Shown piece by piece: positions 31,959 to 41,696 of a stretch of 64,000 nucleotides of DNA. The stretch comes from Pseudomonas sp. CC6-YY-74. Lineage in GTDB: Bacteria > Pseudomonadota > Gammaproteobacteria > Pseudomonadales > Pseudomonadaceae. Location of the stretch: the NCBI RefSeq assembly GCF_002025205.1, contig NZ_CP019947.1:3758001-3822000 (forward strand), given 5' to 3'. Numbering within the stretch: position 1 is the first letter of the stretch; every line of letters begins with the position of its first letter. The translations under genes were made by a program, and so were the position numbers. Under the pieces are notes generated by a model. The model did not search any database, was not told the DNA's origin, and was given only the letters and a program-made list of their open reading frames with translations.

Positions 31959-31970
31959 AATCTTCGACAA

Positions 31971-33221
31971 TCAGCTTTTTGTGAATTCCGGATAAGCTTC
32001 CATGCCACATTCGGCGATATCCACGCCCTCGTACTCTTCTTCTTCGCTGACGCGCAGACCGATCACCAGTTTGAGGATCGACCAGACGATCAAACTGGCG
32101 CTGAACACCCAGGCGAAGATGCAGCCGATACCCAGCAACTGGGCGCCAAGGGTGGCATCCGGGTTGGTCAGTACCACAGCCAACAGCCCCCAGATACCGG
32201 CCACGCCGTGCACGGAAATGGCACCGACCGGATCGTCGAGCTTGAGCTTGTCCAGACCGAGAATAGAGAACACCACCAGCACGCCACCAACACCACCGAT
32301 CAGGGTCGCTTGCAGGGCAGTCGGCGTCAGCGGCTCGGCGGTGATCGCCACCAGGCCAGCCAGAGCTCCGTTCAACGCCATGGTCAGGTCAGCCTTGCCG
32401 AACAGGATGCGCGCCACGATCAGTGCGACGATCAGACCACCAGCGGCGGCCATGTTGGTGTTGACGAACACGTTGGCCACGGCGTTGGCATCTTCGATGG
32501 TGCTCATCTTCAGCTGCGAACCACCGTTGAAGCCGAACCAGCCCATCCACAGGATAAAGGCGCCGAGGGTCGCCATTGGCAGGTTGGAGCCTGGAATGGC
32601 GTTGACCTGGCCATTAGCGCCGTACTTGCCTTTTCGTGCACCGAGCAGCAGCACGCCAGCCAGGGCAGCGGTAGCTCCCGCCATGTGCACCACGCCGGAG
32701 CCGGCGAAGTCGAGGAAGCCGGCTTCGTTAAGGAAGCCCGAACCCCATTTCCAGAAGCCCTGCACCGGGTAGATGAAACCGGTCATGACCACGGCGAAGG
32801 CCAGGAAGGCCCACAGCTTCATGCGCTCGGCCACGGCACCGGAGACGATCGACATGCAGGTCGCGGCAAACACCACCTGGAAGAAGAAGTCCGAGCGGGC
32901 CGAGTAATAGGGCGCGCCGTCACCACCAGCGAGAACCGACTCGACACTGTGTTCGTCGCCGATCAGGAAGCCCAGGCTTGGCAGGATGCCGCCGGCCGGG
33001 CTGGAGTACATGATGTGGTAGCCGATCACCAGGTACATGACGCTGGCTACCGCGTACAGGGCGATGTTCTTGGTGAGAATTTCGGTGGTGTTCTTCGCCC
33101 GTACCAGGCCGGCTTCGAGCATGGCAAAACCCGCTGCCATCCACATCACCAGAGCACCGCAAATCAAAAAGTAGAAGGTATCGAAGCCGTACTGCAGCGC
33201 AGTCAATGCTGTGTTATCCAT
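31971..33221 (-). CDS. Ammonium transporter, second of tandem pair
   Basis: A 416-residue Amt channel with 11 helices. There is no cleavable signal peptide; the first helix follows MDNTALTALQYGFDTFYFLI. The pore His are in VVHMAGATAAL near residue 180 and AISVHGVAGIWG near 345, and the family signature DFAGSGVVHMAG is present. It ends with the GlnK-contacting C-tail. It is last in the glnK-amt-amt operon, 80 bp after the first amt. It is diverged from its neighbour, so it is not a recent duplicate. Confidence 0.93.
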   Translation of the reverse strand: MDNTALTALQYGFDTFYFLICGALVMWMAAGFAMLEAGLVRAKNTTEILTKNIALYAVASVMYLVIGYHIMYSSPAGGILPSLGFLIGDEHSVESVLAGGDGAPYYSARSDFFFQVVFAATCMSIVSGAVAERMKLWAFLAFAVVMTGFIYPVQGFWKWGSGFLNEAGFLDFAGSGVVHMAGATAALAGVLLLGARKGKYGANGQVNAIPGSNLPMATLGAFILWMGWFGFNGGSQLKMSTIEDANAVANVFVNTNMAAAGGLIVALIVARILFGKADLTMALNGALAGLVAITAEPLTPTALQATLIGGVGGVLVVFSILGLDKLKLDDPVGAISVHGVAGIWGLLAVVLTNPDATLGAQLLGIGCIFAWVFSASLIVWSILKLVIGLRVSEEEEYEGVDIAECGMEAYPEFTKS

Positions 33222-33301
33222 GGTTCACCTCTTGCCGGCGCGCGTTTATAGCGCTGTTCGGTTAAGGCGCCCGGGGTTGGCTCCGGGCGCACTCCGTGTG
33301 C

Positions 33302-34615
33302 TTACAGGTTGTAGCCACGCTCGTTGTGCAGGGCGAGGTCGAGACCGACCGTCTCTTCCTCGTCGCTGACACGCAGGCCCATTACTAGGTCGATCACTTT
33401 CAGAATCACGAAGGTCAGCACCGCGGTGTAGACCACCGTGAAGGCCACGCCCTCGCACTGCACCCACAACTGTGCGGGGATGTTCTCCACCGTGCCAAAA
33501 CCACCCAGCGCCGGCGCAGCAAACGCCCCGGTGAGAATGGCGCCAACAATGCCGCCCATGGCATGCACGCCGAAGACATCCAGGGAATCGTCATAGCCAA
33601 ACTTGCGTTTCAGGCTGGTCGCGCAGAAGAAACAAATCACCCCTGACGCCAGGCCGATGACCAGCGCCCCCATCGGCCCGGCAGTGCCGGACGCCGGAGT
33701 AATGGCCACCAGGCCCGCCACCGCACCGGAGGCGATGCCCAGCACGCTGGGTTTGCGGTGGGTGATCCACTCGGCAAACATCCAGCTCAGGGCCGCCGTC
33801 GCCGCGGCGATCTGGGTCACCAGCATGGCCATGCCGGCGGTGCCGTTGGCAGCCAGAGCCGAGCCGGCGTTGAAGCCAAACCAGCCGATCCAGAGCATGC
33901 TCGCGCCAATCAGGGTGTAACCGAGGTTATGCGGCGGCATCGCGGTCGTCGGGAAGCCTTTACGCTTACCCAACACCAGACAGGCCACCAGACCGGCGAT
34001 ACCCGCATTGATATGCACCACAGTGCCACCGGCGAAATCCAGCACGCCCCAATCCCCCATCAACGCACCGTCACCGCTCCACACCATGTGCGCGATGGGG
34101 GCATAGACGATGGTGAACCAGACAGTCATGAACACCAGCATGGCGGAGAATTTCATGCGCTCGGCGAAGGCGCCGACGATCAGGGCCGGGGTGATGATGG
34201 CGAAGGTCATCTGGAAGGTGATGAACACACTTTCCGGTATGCCTGCCACCAGGCTGTCACTGGTCAGGCCAGCGAGGAAGGCATTCGACAGGCCGCCGAC
34301 GAAGGAGTTGAAATTGACCACACCCTGCTCCATGCCGGTGCTGTCAAAGGCCAGGCTGTACCCGTAGACGACCCAGAGCACGCTGATCAGGCCAGTGATG
34401 GCGAAGCACTGCATCAACACCGACAGGACGTTCTTCGACCGCACCATGCCGGCATAGAACAGGGCCAGCCCCGGAATGGTCATGAACAGCACTAGGACGG
34501 TCGCGACCAGCATCCAGGCCGTATCGCCGCCATTTAGAACTGCCTCGTCGGCCATGGCCAGGCCAGGAACCAGAGACAAAAGGGCTCCTAGCCCTGCGAT
34601 TTTTCGCAGAGTCAT
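33302..34615 (-). CDS. amtB: Ammonium transporter AmtB (with signal peptide)
   Basis: A 437-residue channel of the AmtB type. Residues 1-22 are a signal peptide (IAGLGALLSLVPGLAMA), as in E. coli AmtB. The signature DFAGGTVVHINAG is near residue 195 and the second pore His lies in VFGVHAMGGIVG near 345. It lies 39 bp after glnK, the usual pairing, so GlnK should block it when nitrogen is plentiful. NtrC/sigma-54 control is expected from the family, but I could not find a clear promoter. Confidence 0.94.
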   Translation of the reverse strand: MTLRKIAGLGALLSLVPGLAMADEAVLNGGDTAWMLVATVLVLFMTIPGLALFYAGMVRSKNVLSVLMQCFAITGLISVLWVVYGYSLAFDSTGMEQGVVNFNSFVGGLSNAFLAGLTSDSLVAGIPESVFITFQMTFAIITPALIVGAFAERMKFSAMLVFMTVWFTIVYAPIAHMVWSGDGALMGDWGVLDFAGGTVVHINAGIAGLVACLVLGKRKGFPTTAMPPHNLGYTLIGASMLWIGWFGFNAGSALAANGTAGMAMLVTQIAAATAALSWMFAEWITHRKPSVLGIASGAVAGLVAITPASGTAGPMGALVIGLASGVICFFCATSLKRKFGYDDSLDVFGVHAMGGIVGAILTGAFAAPALGGFGTVENIPAQLWVQCEGVAFTVVYTAVLTFVILKVIDLVMGLRVSDEEETVGLDLALHNERGYNL

Positions 34616-34654
34616 TGGGGGTACTCCTGGGGCGTTGGGGGTTCGCGGGCTTAG

Positions 34655-34993
34655 TTAGATTGCGTCGGTATCGGTTTCGCCGGTACGGATGCGAATCGCC
34701 TGTTCCAGGTTTACAACGAAAATCTTGCCGTCACCGATCTTGCCAGTGTTGGCTGCCTTGGTAATGGCTTCGATGACGCGATCCAACTGATCATCAGCGA
34801 TGGCCACGTCAATCTTTACCTTGGGTAGAAAATCGACCACGTATTCAGCGCCGCGGTACAACTCGGTGTGACCTTTTTGCCGACCGAAGCCTTTGACTTC
34901 GGTAACGGTGATGCCCTGCACGCCGATTTCCGACAGTGACTCACGGACGTCGTCCAGCTTGAACGGCTTGATGATGGCAGTGACTAGCTTCAT
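34655..34993 (-). CDS. glnK: PII nitrogen regulatory protein GlnK
   Basis: A 112-residue PII protein. The start MKLVTAIIKPFKLDDVRE is classical, the T-loop TELYRGAEYVVDFLPK carries the uridylylated Tyr51, and the C-terminal KIGDGKIFVVNLEQAIRIRTGE contains the signature. It senses 2-oxoglutarate and ATP and gates Amt channels. It leads the operon with two amt genes. Confidence 0.96.
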   Translation of the reverse strand: MKLVTAIIKPFKLDDVRESLSEIGVQGITVTEVKGFGRQKGHTELYRGAEYVVDFLPKVKIDVAIADDQLDRVIEAITKAANTGKIGDGKIFVVNLEQAIRIRTGETDTDAI

Positions 34994-35400
34994 GAAACTT
35001 TCTCCCGTGTAAGGTGGACTTGCCCCAGGAATTACGAACCCGGTTCAAGTCTAAGCGCTGTGTCTGGCTTTTGTAATGTATCGCTAGCCCCAGGGGACAA
35101 CAGCGATACCCACCAACCGCTCCCGACGAAACACTTCCCGCTTCGCCTAACGCACCGGAACTGCATCGGTGCATTCATCACAGTCGACTAAGCAGAAAGC
35201 TTGCCATTTCATATAAAAACTATTTATTTCAAATAGTTAGAATAGAAACCCAGTAGCAGGCGTGGCCCCGACAGGCGAGCAGTGCTCGATAACGGTGCAT
35301 GCACGCAACCACCTATGCGCAAAAAGTGTGCAGCACTGACCGCGGCGGGCCAAAGCCAGGCTGCGTGCTACACTGCTCCGTCTGTTCTTGGAACCCTGCC
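34994..35400. other. 407-bp divergent intergenic region glnK/ubiK
   Basis: No gene is seen. It must hold the glnK promoter (leftward) and the ubiK promoter (rightward). An A/T-rich part at 35210-35250 includes a 7-bp inverted repeat ACTATTT/AAATAGT (35219-35225 with 35231-35237) next to a TAGAAT -10-like box. No convincing GG-N10-GC sigma-54 pair was found upstream of glnK. Confidence 0.5.
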
Positions 35401-35673
35401 ATGTTGCCGCCCAAAGCCCTGCTCGATGCACTCAGCGCCCACGCCTCGCGCCTGTTCAACGGTGAAACGCCGCTACCCCGCAGTGAATTCGAAGCCCAGT
35501 TCAAAGCCTTGCTGCAGAGCGGTTTCAGCAAGCTCGATCTGGTCAGCCGGGAAGAGTTCGACAGCCAGATGGCGGTCCTCGCCCGCACCCGTGCCCGCCT
35601 TGAAGCACTGGAAGCCAAGGTTGTCGAACTCGAGGCACGCACCGAGCAAGCCGCTACGCCGCCGACCGAGTAA
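35401..35673 (+). CDS. ubiK: UbiK ubiquinone biosynthesis accessory factor
   Basis: A 90-residue BMFP-domain protein (YqiC). The N-part has a membrane-binding amphipathic helix, and the C-part is a coiled coil (EEFDSQMAVLARTRARLEALEAKVVELEART) that trimerises. UbiK assists the late steps of aerobic ubiquinone synthesis with UbiJ. ATG 35401 was chosen for family length. It sits 34 bp before yifB. Confidence 0.88.
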   Translation: MLPPKALLDALSAHASRLFNGETPLPRSEFEAQFKALLQSGFSKLDLVSREEFDSQMAVLARTRARLEALEAKVVELEARTEQAATPPTE

Positions 35674-35707
35674 TCCGCTCGAACGGCTGACGATCAAGGA
35701 GTGATCG

Positions 35708-37204
35708 ATGTCCCTGGCCATAGTCCACAGCCGCGCCCAAGTCGGCGTCGAAGCGCCCGCCGTAACCGTCGAGGCGCACCTGGCCAATGGCTTGCCGTCG
35801 CTGGCGCTGGTCGGCCTGCCCGAGACCGCGGTCAAGGAAAGCAAAGACCGGGTGCGCAGCGCCATCCTCAACTCCGCCTTCGACTTCCCGCCGCGCCGCA
35901 TCACCCTGAACCTGGCCCCAGCCGACTTGCCCAAGGACGGCGGCCGCTTCGACCTGGCGATTGCCTTGGGGATTCTCGCCGCCAGCGGCCAGGTGCCAAG
36001 CACCGCCCTGGAGCAAATCGAGTGCCTGGGTGAATTGGCCTTATCCGGCGCCGTGCGCCCAGTGCGGGGCGTACTGCCCGCCGCCCTGGCGGCCCGCGCC
36101 GCCGGACGCTCCCTGGTGGTGCCGAAAGCCAACGCCGAGGAAGCCAGCCTGGCCTCCGGGCTGGTGGTGATCGCCGTGGACCACTTGCTCGAACTGGCCG
36201 CGCACCTCAATGGCCAAGCGCCAATCGCGCCCTATCAGTCTCTCGGCTTGCTGCACCGCAGCCTGCCCTATCCCGACCTGGCCGAAGTGCAGGGGCAAGT
36301 CGCCGCCAAGCGCGCCCTGCTGGTCGCCGCAGCCGGCTCGCACAACCTGCTGTTGACCGGCCCACCGGGCACCGGCAAGACCCTGCTGGCCAGCCGCCTG
36401 CCCGGCCTGCTGCCGCCACTGAACGAGCAGGAGGCCCTGGAAGTCGCCGCCATCCATTCGGTGGCCAGCCACACCCCACTGGACGCCTGGCCCCAGCGGC
36501 CCTTTCGCAACCCCCATCACAGCGCCTCCGGCCCGGCCTTGGTCGGCGGCGGCAGCCGTCCGCAACCCGGCGAAATCACCCTGGCCCATCAGGGCGTGTT
36601 GTTTCTGGATGAACTGCCCGAGTTCGACCGCAAGGTGTTGGAGGTGCTGCGCGAACCCCTGGAAAGCGGACAGATCGTCATCGCCCGGGCCCGTGACAAG
36701 GTGCGTTTCCCGGCGCGCTTCCAGCTGGTCGCGGCAATGAATCCCTGCCCCTGCGGCTTTCTCGGCGATCCCAGCGGCCGCTGTCGCTGCAGCACCGAAC
36801 AGATCCAGCGCTACCGCGGCAAACTGTCTGGACCCTTACTCGACCGCATCGACCTGCATGTCACGGTGGCGCGGGAAACCACCGCCCTGCATGTCCCCCC
36901 CAGCGACGGTGCCGACACGGCTACCGGTGCCGCCCTGGTGGCGCGCGCTCGGCAACGGCAAATACTGCGCCAGGGCGTGGCCAATGCCTTCCTCGACCTG
37001 CCCGGCCTGCGCCAGCACTGCAGCCTGCACGCCGCCGATCAGGGCTGGCTGGAAAGCGCCTGCGAACGCCTTGGCCTATCGTTACGCGCCGCGCACCGGG
37101 TGCTCAAGGTGGCACGTACCCTGGCCGACCTCGAACAGGTCGAACAGATCGCCCGCAGCCATCTGGCTGAGGCGCTGCAATACCGCGGTCATCCGCAGAG
37201 CTGA
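35708..37204 (+). CDS. YifB/ComM family Mg-chelatase-like AAA ATPase
   Basis: A 498-residue ATPase. The N-terminal S5-like domain holds PAVTVEAHLANGLPSLALVGLP. Walker A (GPPGTGKTLLASRLP) lies near residues 217-231, Walker B (VLFLDELPEF) near 295-304, and a C-terminal Mg-chelatase domain follows. ComM-type proteins are branch-migration helicases in natural transformation; homologues are widespread. It probably shares a transcript with ubiK. Confidence 0.92.
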   Translation: MSLAIVHSRAQVGVEAPAVTVEAHLANGLPSLALVGLPETAVKESKDRVRSAILNSAFDFPPRRITLNLAPADLPKDGGRFDLAIALGILAASGQVPSTALEQIECLGELALSGAVRPVRGVLPAALAARAAGRSLVVPKANAEEASLASGLVVIAVDHLLELAAHLNGQAPIAPYQSLGLLHRSLPYPDLAEVQGQVAAKRALLVAAAGSHNLLLTGPPGTGKTLLASRLPGLLPPLNEQEALEVAAIHSVASHTPLDAWPQRPFRNPHHSASGPALVGGGSRPQPGEITLAHQGVLFLDELPEFDRKVLEVLREPLESGQIVIARARDKVRFPARFQLVAAMNPCPCGFLGDPSGRCRCSTEQIQRYRGKLSGPLLDRIDLHVTVARETTALHVPPSDGADTATGAALVARARQRQILRQGVANAFLDLPGLRQHCSLHAADQGWLESACERLGLSLRAAHRVLKVARTLADLEQVEQIARSHLAEALQYRGHPQS

Positions 37205-37209
37205 CGCGG

Positions 37210-38136
37210 TCAAGCCCGCCGCTGCACCTGCGGTAACTGCATCGCCGCCACTTCGCCGACCAGATAATCGCGCAAACGCTGGTAGCGCTCCTGACCGCGC
37301 CGCGCCTTGGGCCAGACCAGGTAATAGCTGCAGCCGCTGGGCACCGCGCAGGGCCAGGGCAGGCCGAGGCGGCCCTGGGCGACGTCCTCGGCAACCATCA
37401 CCAGATCGCCGATCGACACGCCGTAGCCGCGCGCGGCGGCGACCATGCCCAACTCCAGGGTGTCGAACACCTGGCCGCCCTTGAGCGGCACCTGCTCGGC
37501 CAGGCCCATGGCCTGCAGCCACTGCCGCCAATCGCGGCGATCCGGGGTGGGATGCAGCAGTTCGGCGCCCTGTAGCCGCGCCAGATCCCAGGGGCCGTCC
37601 GCGGCCGCCTCGGGCGCGCAGACCGGGATCAGCCACTCGTCGAACAACAACACGCTGCCCCACTCCTCGGTAAAAACGCCGTTGCTCAGCAACACCGCAC
37701 AGTCGAACGGCTCATGCAGGAAGTCGACCTTGTCCACGTCCATCCAGGCACTGGTCAGCTGCACCTCGATATCGCTGTTTTGCAAACGAAAGCGCGACAA
37801 GCGCGCCAGCAGCCAGCGCATGGTCAGGGTCGAGGGCGCCTTCAGGCGCAGGATCGCATCGTCGGCGCGCAGGGTGGTGCAGGCACGCTCCAGGGCATCG
37901 AAACCTTCACGCAGGCCGGGCAGCAGCATGCGCGCCGGCTCAGTCAACTGCAGGCTGCGCCCGCGGCGCTCGAACAGGCGGCAGGCGAAGTGCTCTTCGA
38001 GGGTACGCACATGCCGGCTCACCGCACTCTGGGTGATCGCCAACTCCTCGGCGGCGCGGGTGAAGGAGCTATGCCGGGCCGCCGCCTCGAAGGCGCGCAA
38101 GGCGTACAGCGGCGCTAGACGCCGGCTTTTATCCAT
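37210..38136 (-). CDS. LysR family transcriptional regulator
   Basis: A 308-residue regulator with a typical N-terminal winged helix (LRAFEAAARHSSFTRAAEELAITQSAVSRHVRTLEEHF, about 13-51) of the GcvA/TrpI kind and a periplasmic-binding-like effector domain. It is divergent from the MATE gene with 125 bp between starts, so it may regulate it. The effector is unknown. Confidence 0.9.
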   Translation of the reverse strand: MDKSRRLAPLYALRAFEAAARHSSFTRAAEELAITQSAVSRHVRTLEEHFACRLFERRGRSLQLTEPARMLLPGLREGFDALERACTTLRADDAILRLKAPSTLTMRWLLARLSRFRLQNSDIEVQLTSAWMDVDKVDFLHEPFDCAVLLSNGVFTEEWGSVLLFDEWLIPVCAPEAAADGPWDLARLQGAELLHPTPDRRDWRQWLQAMGLAEQVPLKGGQVFDTLELGMVAAARGYGVSIGDLVMVAEDVAQGRLGLPWPCAVPSGCSYYLVWPKARRGQERYQRLRDYLVGEVAAMQLPQVQRRA

Positions 38137-38261
38137 GAGTATTAATCATGCCTGACATGGTTATTTTCCTTTTGTGCGAGCGCTGAAGACTCCCGAGAAT
38201 AGCGCCATTCTCCGCTCGCCCGGACAACCCGGGCAAGCCCTCTTACTGAGCTTGACTCATC

Positions 38262-39647
38262 ATGCCGCACGCCCTTCGCAACGAACTCAGCGCCATTCTG
38301 CGCCTGGCCGGCCCACTGATCGCCGCCCAGCTGGCGCACGTGCTCATGGTCTTTACCGACACCGTAATGATGGGCTGGCTCGGCCCGGCGGCACTGGCCG
38401 GTGGCGGCCTGGGCGCGGCCAGCTATGCCTGCGTGTCGATCTTCTGCGTCGGGGTGATCGCCGCGGTCGGCAATTTGGTGGCTATCCGTCATGGCGCCGG
38501 CGATGCCGCGGGTGTCACGCGCCTGACCCAGAACGGCCTGTGGCTGGGCTGGGGCCTGGCCTTGCTGGCCGGGGTAGCCCTGTGGCATCTGCAACCGGCG
38601 CTGCTAGGGCTCGGCCAGTTGCCGGAAAACGTCACGGGGGCCATGCAATTTCTCACCACCCTGGTGTTCGCCCTGCCTGGCTATATGACCTTTATGGCGC
38701 TGCGCGGGTTTACCAGCGCGATCGGCCTCCCCGGCCCGGTGATGGCCATCAGCATTGGCGGCGCGCTGGCCAACTTCGTCCTCAACTACGCACTGATCAA
38801 GGGCTGGTTCGGCCTGCCACATCTGGGCCTGGCCGGCATCGGCCTGGTTACCGCACTGGTGATGAATGCCATGGCCCTGTTGCTGGCCTGGCATGTCCTG
38901 CGCCACCGCGCTTATGCCGCCTACCCGCTGTGGCGCGGCCTGCTGCGCCCGACCTGGCGCGAGCTGCAAGAGCTGCTGCGCCTGGGCCTGCCGATTGGCG
39001 GCACCTATGCCGTGGAAGCAGGGCTGTTCGCCTTCGCCGCACTGTGCATGGGCGCCCTCGGCAGCCTGCAACTCGCCGCGCATCAGATTGCGATCATGTC
39101 GGTGTATGTGGCCTTCATGGTGCCGGTGGGGCTGTCCTACGCAGTGACCTTCCGCATCGGCCAGCACTTCGGCGCCGGCCGCCTGCTCGAAGCACGCCGC
39201 GCCGGACGCCTGGGCATCGGCATCGGCGCCGTGTGCATGCTCGGCTTCGCCGCACTGTTCTGGCTGGCGCCGCAGTGGGTGGTGGGCTTGTTTCTCGACC
39301 GCCGCGACCCGGCCTATGCCGAGGTGACGGCCCTGGCTGTAGGTCTACTGGCGATTGCCGCCTGGTTCGAGTTCTTCGACGGTATCCAGACCATCGCCAT
39401 GGGCGCGATTCGCGGCCTCAAGGACGCCAAGACCACCTTCTTGGTCGGCCTCGGTTGCTACTGGCTGATCGGCGCACCACTGGCCTGGACCCTGGCCTTC
39501 CCGCTCGGTTGGGGGGCGCAAGGCGTGTGGTGGGGCCTGGCCAGTGGCCTGGCGTGCGCGGCCATCGGCCTGAGCCTGGGCTTCGAGTGGAAGACCGCAC
39601 GCCTGCTGCGGCCGGCGCACGCCGCTAAACAGACGTGTTTGGCGTAA
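38262..39647 (+). CDS. MATE family multidrug/Na+ antiporter (NorM-like)
   Basis: A 461-residue polytopic protein with 12 helices in two MatE repeats. The N-terminal RLAGPLIAAQLAHVLMVFTDTVMMGWLG is the family signature, and the repeat counterpart is LGLPIGGTYAVEAGLFAFAA near 240. It extrudes cationic drugs in exchange for Na+ or H+. Divergent from a LysR regulator. Confidence 0.93.
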   Translation: MPHALRNELSAILRLAGPLIAAQLAHVLMVFTDTVMMGWLGPAALAGGGLGAASYACVSIFCVGVIAAVGNLVAIRHGAGDAAGVTRLTQNGLWLGWGLALLAGVALWHLQPALLGLGQLPENVTGAMQFLTTLVFALPGYMTFMALRGFTSAIGLPGPVMAISIGGALANFVLNYALIKGWFGLPHLGLAGIGLVTALVMNAMALLLAWHVLRHRAYAAYPLWRGLLRPTWRELQELLRLGLPIGGTYAVEAGLFAFAALCMGALGSLQLAAHQIAIMSVYVAFMVPVGLSYAVTFRIGQHFGAGRLLEARRAGRLGIGIGAVCMLGFAALFWLAPQWVVGLFLDRRDPAYAEVTALAVGLLAIAAWFEFFDGIQTIAMGAIRGLKDAKTTFLVGLGCYWLIGAPLAWTLAFPLGWGAQGVWWGLASGLACAAIGLSLGFEWKTARLLRPAHAAKQTCLA

Positions 39648-39658
39648 GCGGTCTTTTG

Positions 39659-39725
39659 TAGCCCGGATGAAATCCGGGGCATCGGTGGCGTCCATAAGAT
39701 CGACCCCGGATTGCATCCGGGCTAC
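39659..39725. repeat. REP-like inverted repeat after the MATE gene
   Basis: GTAGCCCGGATGAAATCCGG and its near-complement end in CATCCGGGCTAC. The outer arms (GTAGCCCGGATG / CATCCGGGCTAC) and inner AATCCGGGG / CCCCGGATT pair. This is the common bacterial TAGCCCGGATG element and may serve as a bidirectional terminator. Confidence 0.75.
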
Positions 39726-39754
39726 CAGAGCGCGAAGCCATGCCCGACTCCGCG

Positions 39755-41464
39755 CTAGGGATTGAGCAGCCCTAACAACGGTTGCCGCATACCAAACACC
39801 AGGAAGCGCGCCAGCTCGTTCAACGGGATCGCCTTGCTGATCAGATAGCCCTGCACCTGGTCGCAACCAAACTCGCGCAACAGGGCCAGTTGCTCGGCGT
39901 TTTCCACGCCTTCGCCGACCACCTGCAGATTGAGGTTATGGCCCAGATTGATCATCGCCCGCACCAACTGGCGACTCTCCGCGCGTTCGTGCATGTCGCC
40001 GACGAAGCTCTTGTCGATTTTCAACAGGGCTATTGGCAGGCTGCTGAGGTGGACGAAGGAGGAAAAACCAGTACCGAAGTCGTCCAGGGAAAAACGCACA
40101 CCCAGGCGCCCGAGCGCCAGCATGGTCTGCTGCACCTGATCACTGCGGCGCATCACCGCGGTCTCGGTCAACTCGAACTCCAGCCAGCGCGCATCGACTC
40201 CGCGCTCGGCGATCAAGCGGCTAAGGGTCGGCAACAGCTGACTGTCCTGAAACTGGCGGAACGACAGGTTGACCGCCATATGCAGAGCAGGCAGGCCGCG
40301 TCCGCGCAGCCATTGCATATCGCGCAGGGCACGGGAAATCACCCAGTAGCCGAGCGGCACTATCAGTCCGCTTTCTTCGGCCAGCGGCACGAATTCGTTT
40401 GGCGCCAGCAGGCCGCGCTCGCGGTGGTGCCAGCGCACTAGCGCTTCCAGACCAACAATGCGGCCCGTCTGCACACACAGGCGCGGCTGATAATGCAGTT
40501 CGAGTTCGTCGCGACGCAGCGCCCGGCGTAGCTCACTTTCCAACTCGGCCTGACTACGCGTGCCGCGACCGGTCTGTTCGTCGAAGATGTGGAAGGTACA
40601 GCCTGGCTGGCTCTTGGCTTGCCGCATGGCGATATGCGCATGCCACATCAGCGAGTCGGCGCCACCACCGGCGCGCACGTAGGCCAAGCCAATGCTGCAA
40701 CCAATCAACAGACTCTCACCGTCGACCCAGTAAGGCTCGGCCAGGGCTTCGGTAATGCGCTCGACCAGGCGCGGCGCACGCTGCGGATCGCTGCGCACAT
40801 CGAGCAGCAGGGCAAACTCGTCACTGCCCAGCCGGGCGACCTGATCCCCTGCCTGCAACTGCGCCTTGAGTCGCGTCACCACTTGTCGGATCAAGTGATC
40901 GCCGGCCTGGTGGCCGAGGGCATCGTTGGCATGCCGGAAATTGTCCAGATCGAGGTGCGCGAGTGCCAGGCCGCGGCCCTGGCATTCGGCCAGACGGGCA
41001 GCAAGCAGCGTCTGGAAGCCCTGTCGATTGGCGATACCGGTCAACGCATCCTGCTCGGCCAGGCGCTGCAGGGTTTCTTGCAGACGCCCCTGCTCGCGCA
41101 CATAGCGCAAACAGCGACGCAGTACATCGACCGTCAGCTGGTCACGCACCAACCAGTCGCAGACCCCCGTTGGCGCCTCGGCGGGTTCCGCGTCAAGCAG
41201 CAAGATGACCGGTAGAGGGCAGAGCCCGGCGGCTGGCCGGCGCGCCTCGGTGGTCAGCAACAGGCCATTGATCGGGGTATCGAACAGACTGCTGGCCGCC
41301 GCCCACGAGGGCGCGGTAATCAGCGGGAAGATACTGCCTAAAGCGCCTAGCCGCTCACGCAATAGCTCGGGCCATTCTGGCGTTTCAGCCAGCAGAACCA
41401 ACCGCAAAGGTTCGTCGAGCGCGGACAAGCAACCTCCCCAGGCCTCAAAGATAGTCGGCGGCAT
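39755..41464 (-). CDS. proE: ProE-like cyclic-di-GMP phosphodiesterase (degenerate GGDEF + EAL)
   Basis: A 569-residue protein with no membrane helix. Residues 15-110 look like a degenerate receiver. The diguanylate-cyclase domain has GSDEF instead of GGDEF near residue 213 and no RxxD site before it, so it should be inactive. The EAL domain (GLEALVRWHHRERG near 337) keeps DDFGTGFSS, LLKIDKSF and EGVENAEQL. The position between the MATE gene and rep matches P. aeruginosa ProE, a highly active phosphodiesterase regulating exopolysaccharide. The name is by synteny and architecture. Confidence 0.85.
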   Translation of the reverse strand: MPPTIFEAWGGCLSALDEPLRLVLLAETPEWPELLRERLGALGSIFPLITAPSWAAASSLFDTPINGLLLTTEARRPAAGLCPLPVILLLDAEPAEAPTGVCDWLVRDQLTVDVLRRCLRYVREQGRLQETLQRLAEQDALTGIANRQGFQTLLAARLAECQGRGLALAHLDLDNFRHANDALGHQAGDHLIRQVVTRLKAQLQAGDQVARLGSDEFALLLDVRSDPQRAPRLVERITEALAEPYWVDGESLLIGCSIGLAYVRAGGGADSLMWHAHIAMRQAKSQPGCTFHIFDEQTGRGTRSQAELESELRRALRRDELELHYQPRLCVQTGRIVGLEALVRWHHRERGLLAPNEFVPLAEESGLIVPLGYWVISRALRDMQWLRGRGLPALHMAVNLSFRQFQDSQLLPTLSRLIAERGVDARWLEFELTETAVMRRSDQVQQTMLALGRLGVRFSLDDFGTGFSSFVHLSSLPIALLKIDKSFVGDMHERAESRQLVRAMINLGHNLNLQVVGEGVENAEQLALLREFGCDQVQGYLISKAIPLNELARFLVFGMRQPLLGLLNP

Positions 41465-41696
41465 ACCGCCCTGTTGCAGCGTAATCGGCGTCTAATCAAG
41501 TACATCCGAGTACTACTGTGGTGCATCCTGGCTTAAAGACAAAAAACCGACAAGCGGCGTCAGAGTACTGGATTACACGAAATAACCAAGCCCGGCTTAC
41601 TGCCAGGACGTGTTCCATCGCACAACGCCAGAGGATTCAGGCACAAATCTCAGGGCCTGCTAAAATGCGCGCCCATTCCCCGCGACGATCGATGCA

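Noticed and set aside
32208..33251. Long plus-strand ORF (347 codons) antisense to the second amt gene
   Set aside because: His/Gln-rich, low-complexity translation typical of an antisense shadow of a G/C-rich membrane gene.
34994..35120. Sigma-54 promoter before glnK
   Set aside because: It is expected from biology, but no GG-N10-GC pair with good flanks could be found on the minus strand by eye.
38174..39628. 484-codon ORF in another frame of the MATE gene
   Set aside because: Pro/Arg-rich shadow frame; the MATE frame has clear helices and signatures.
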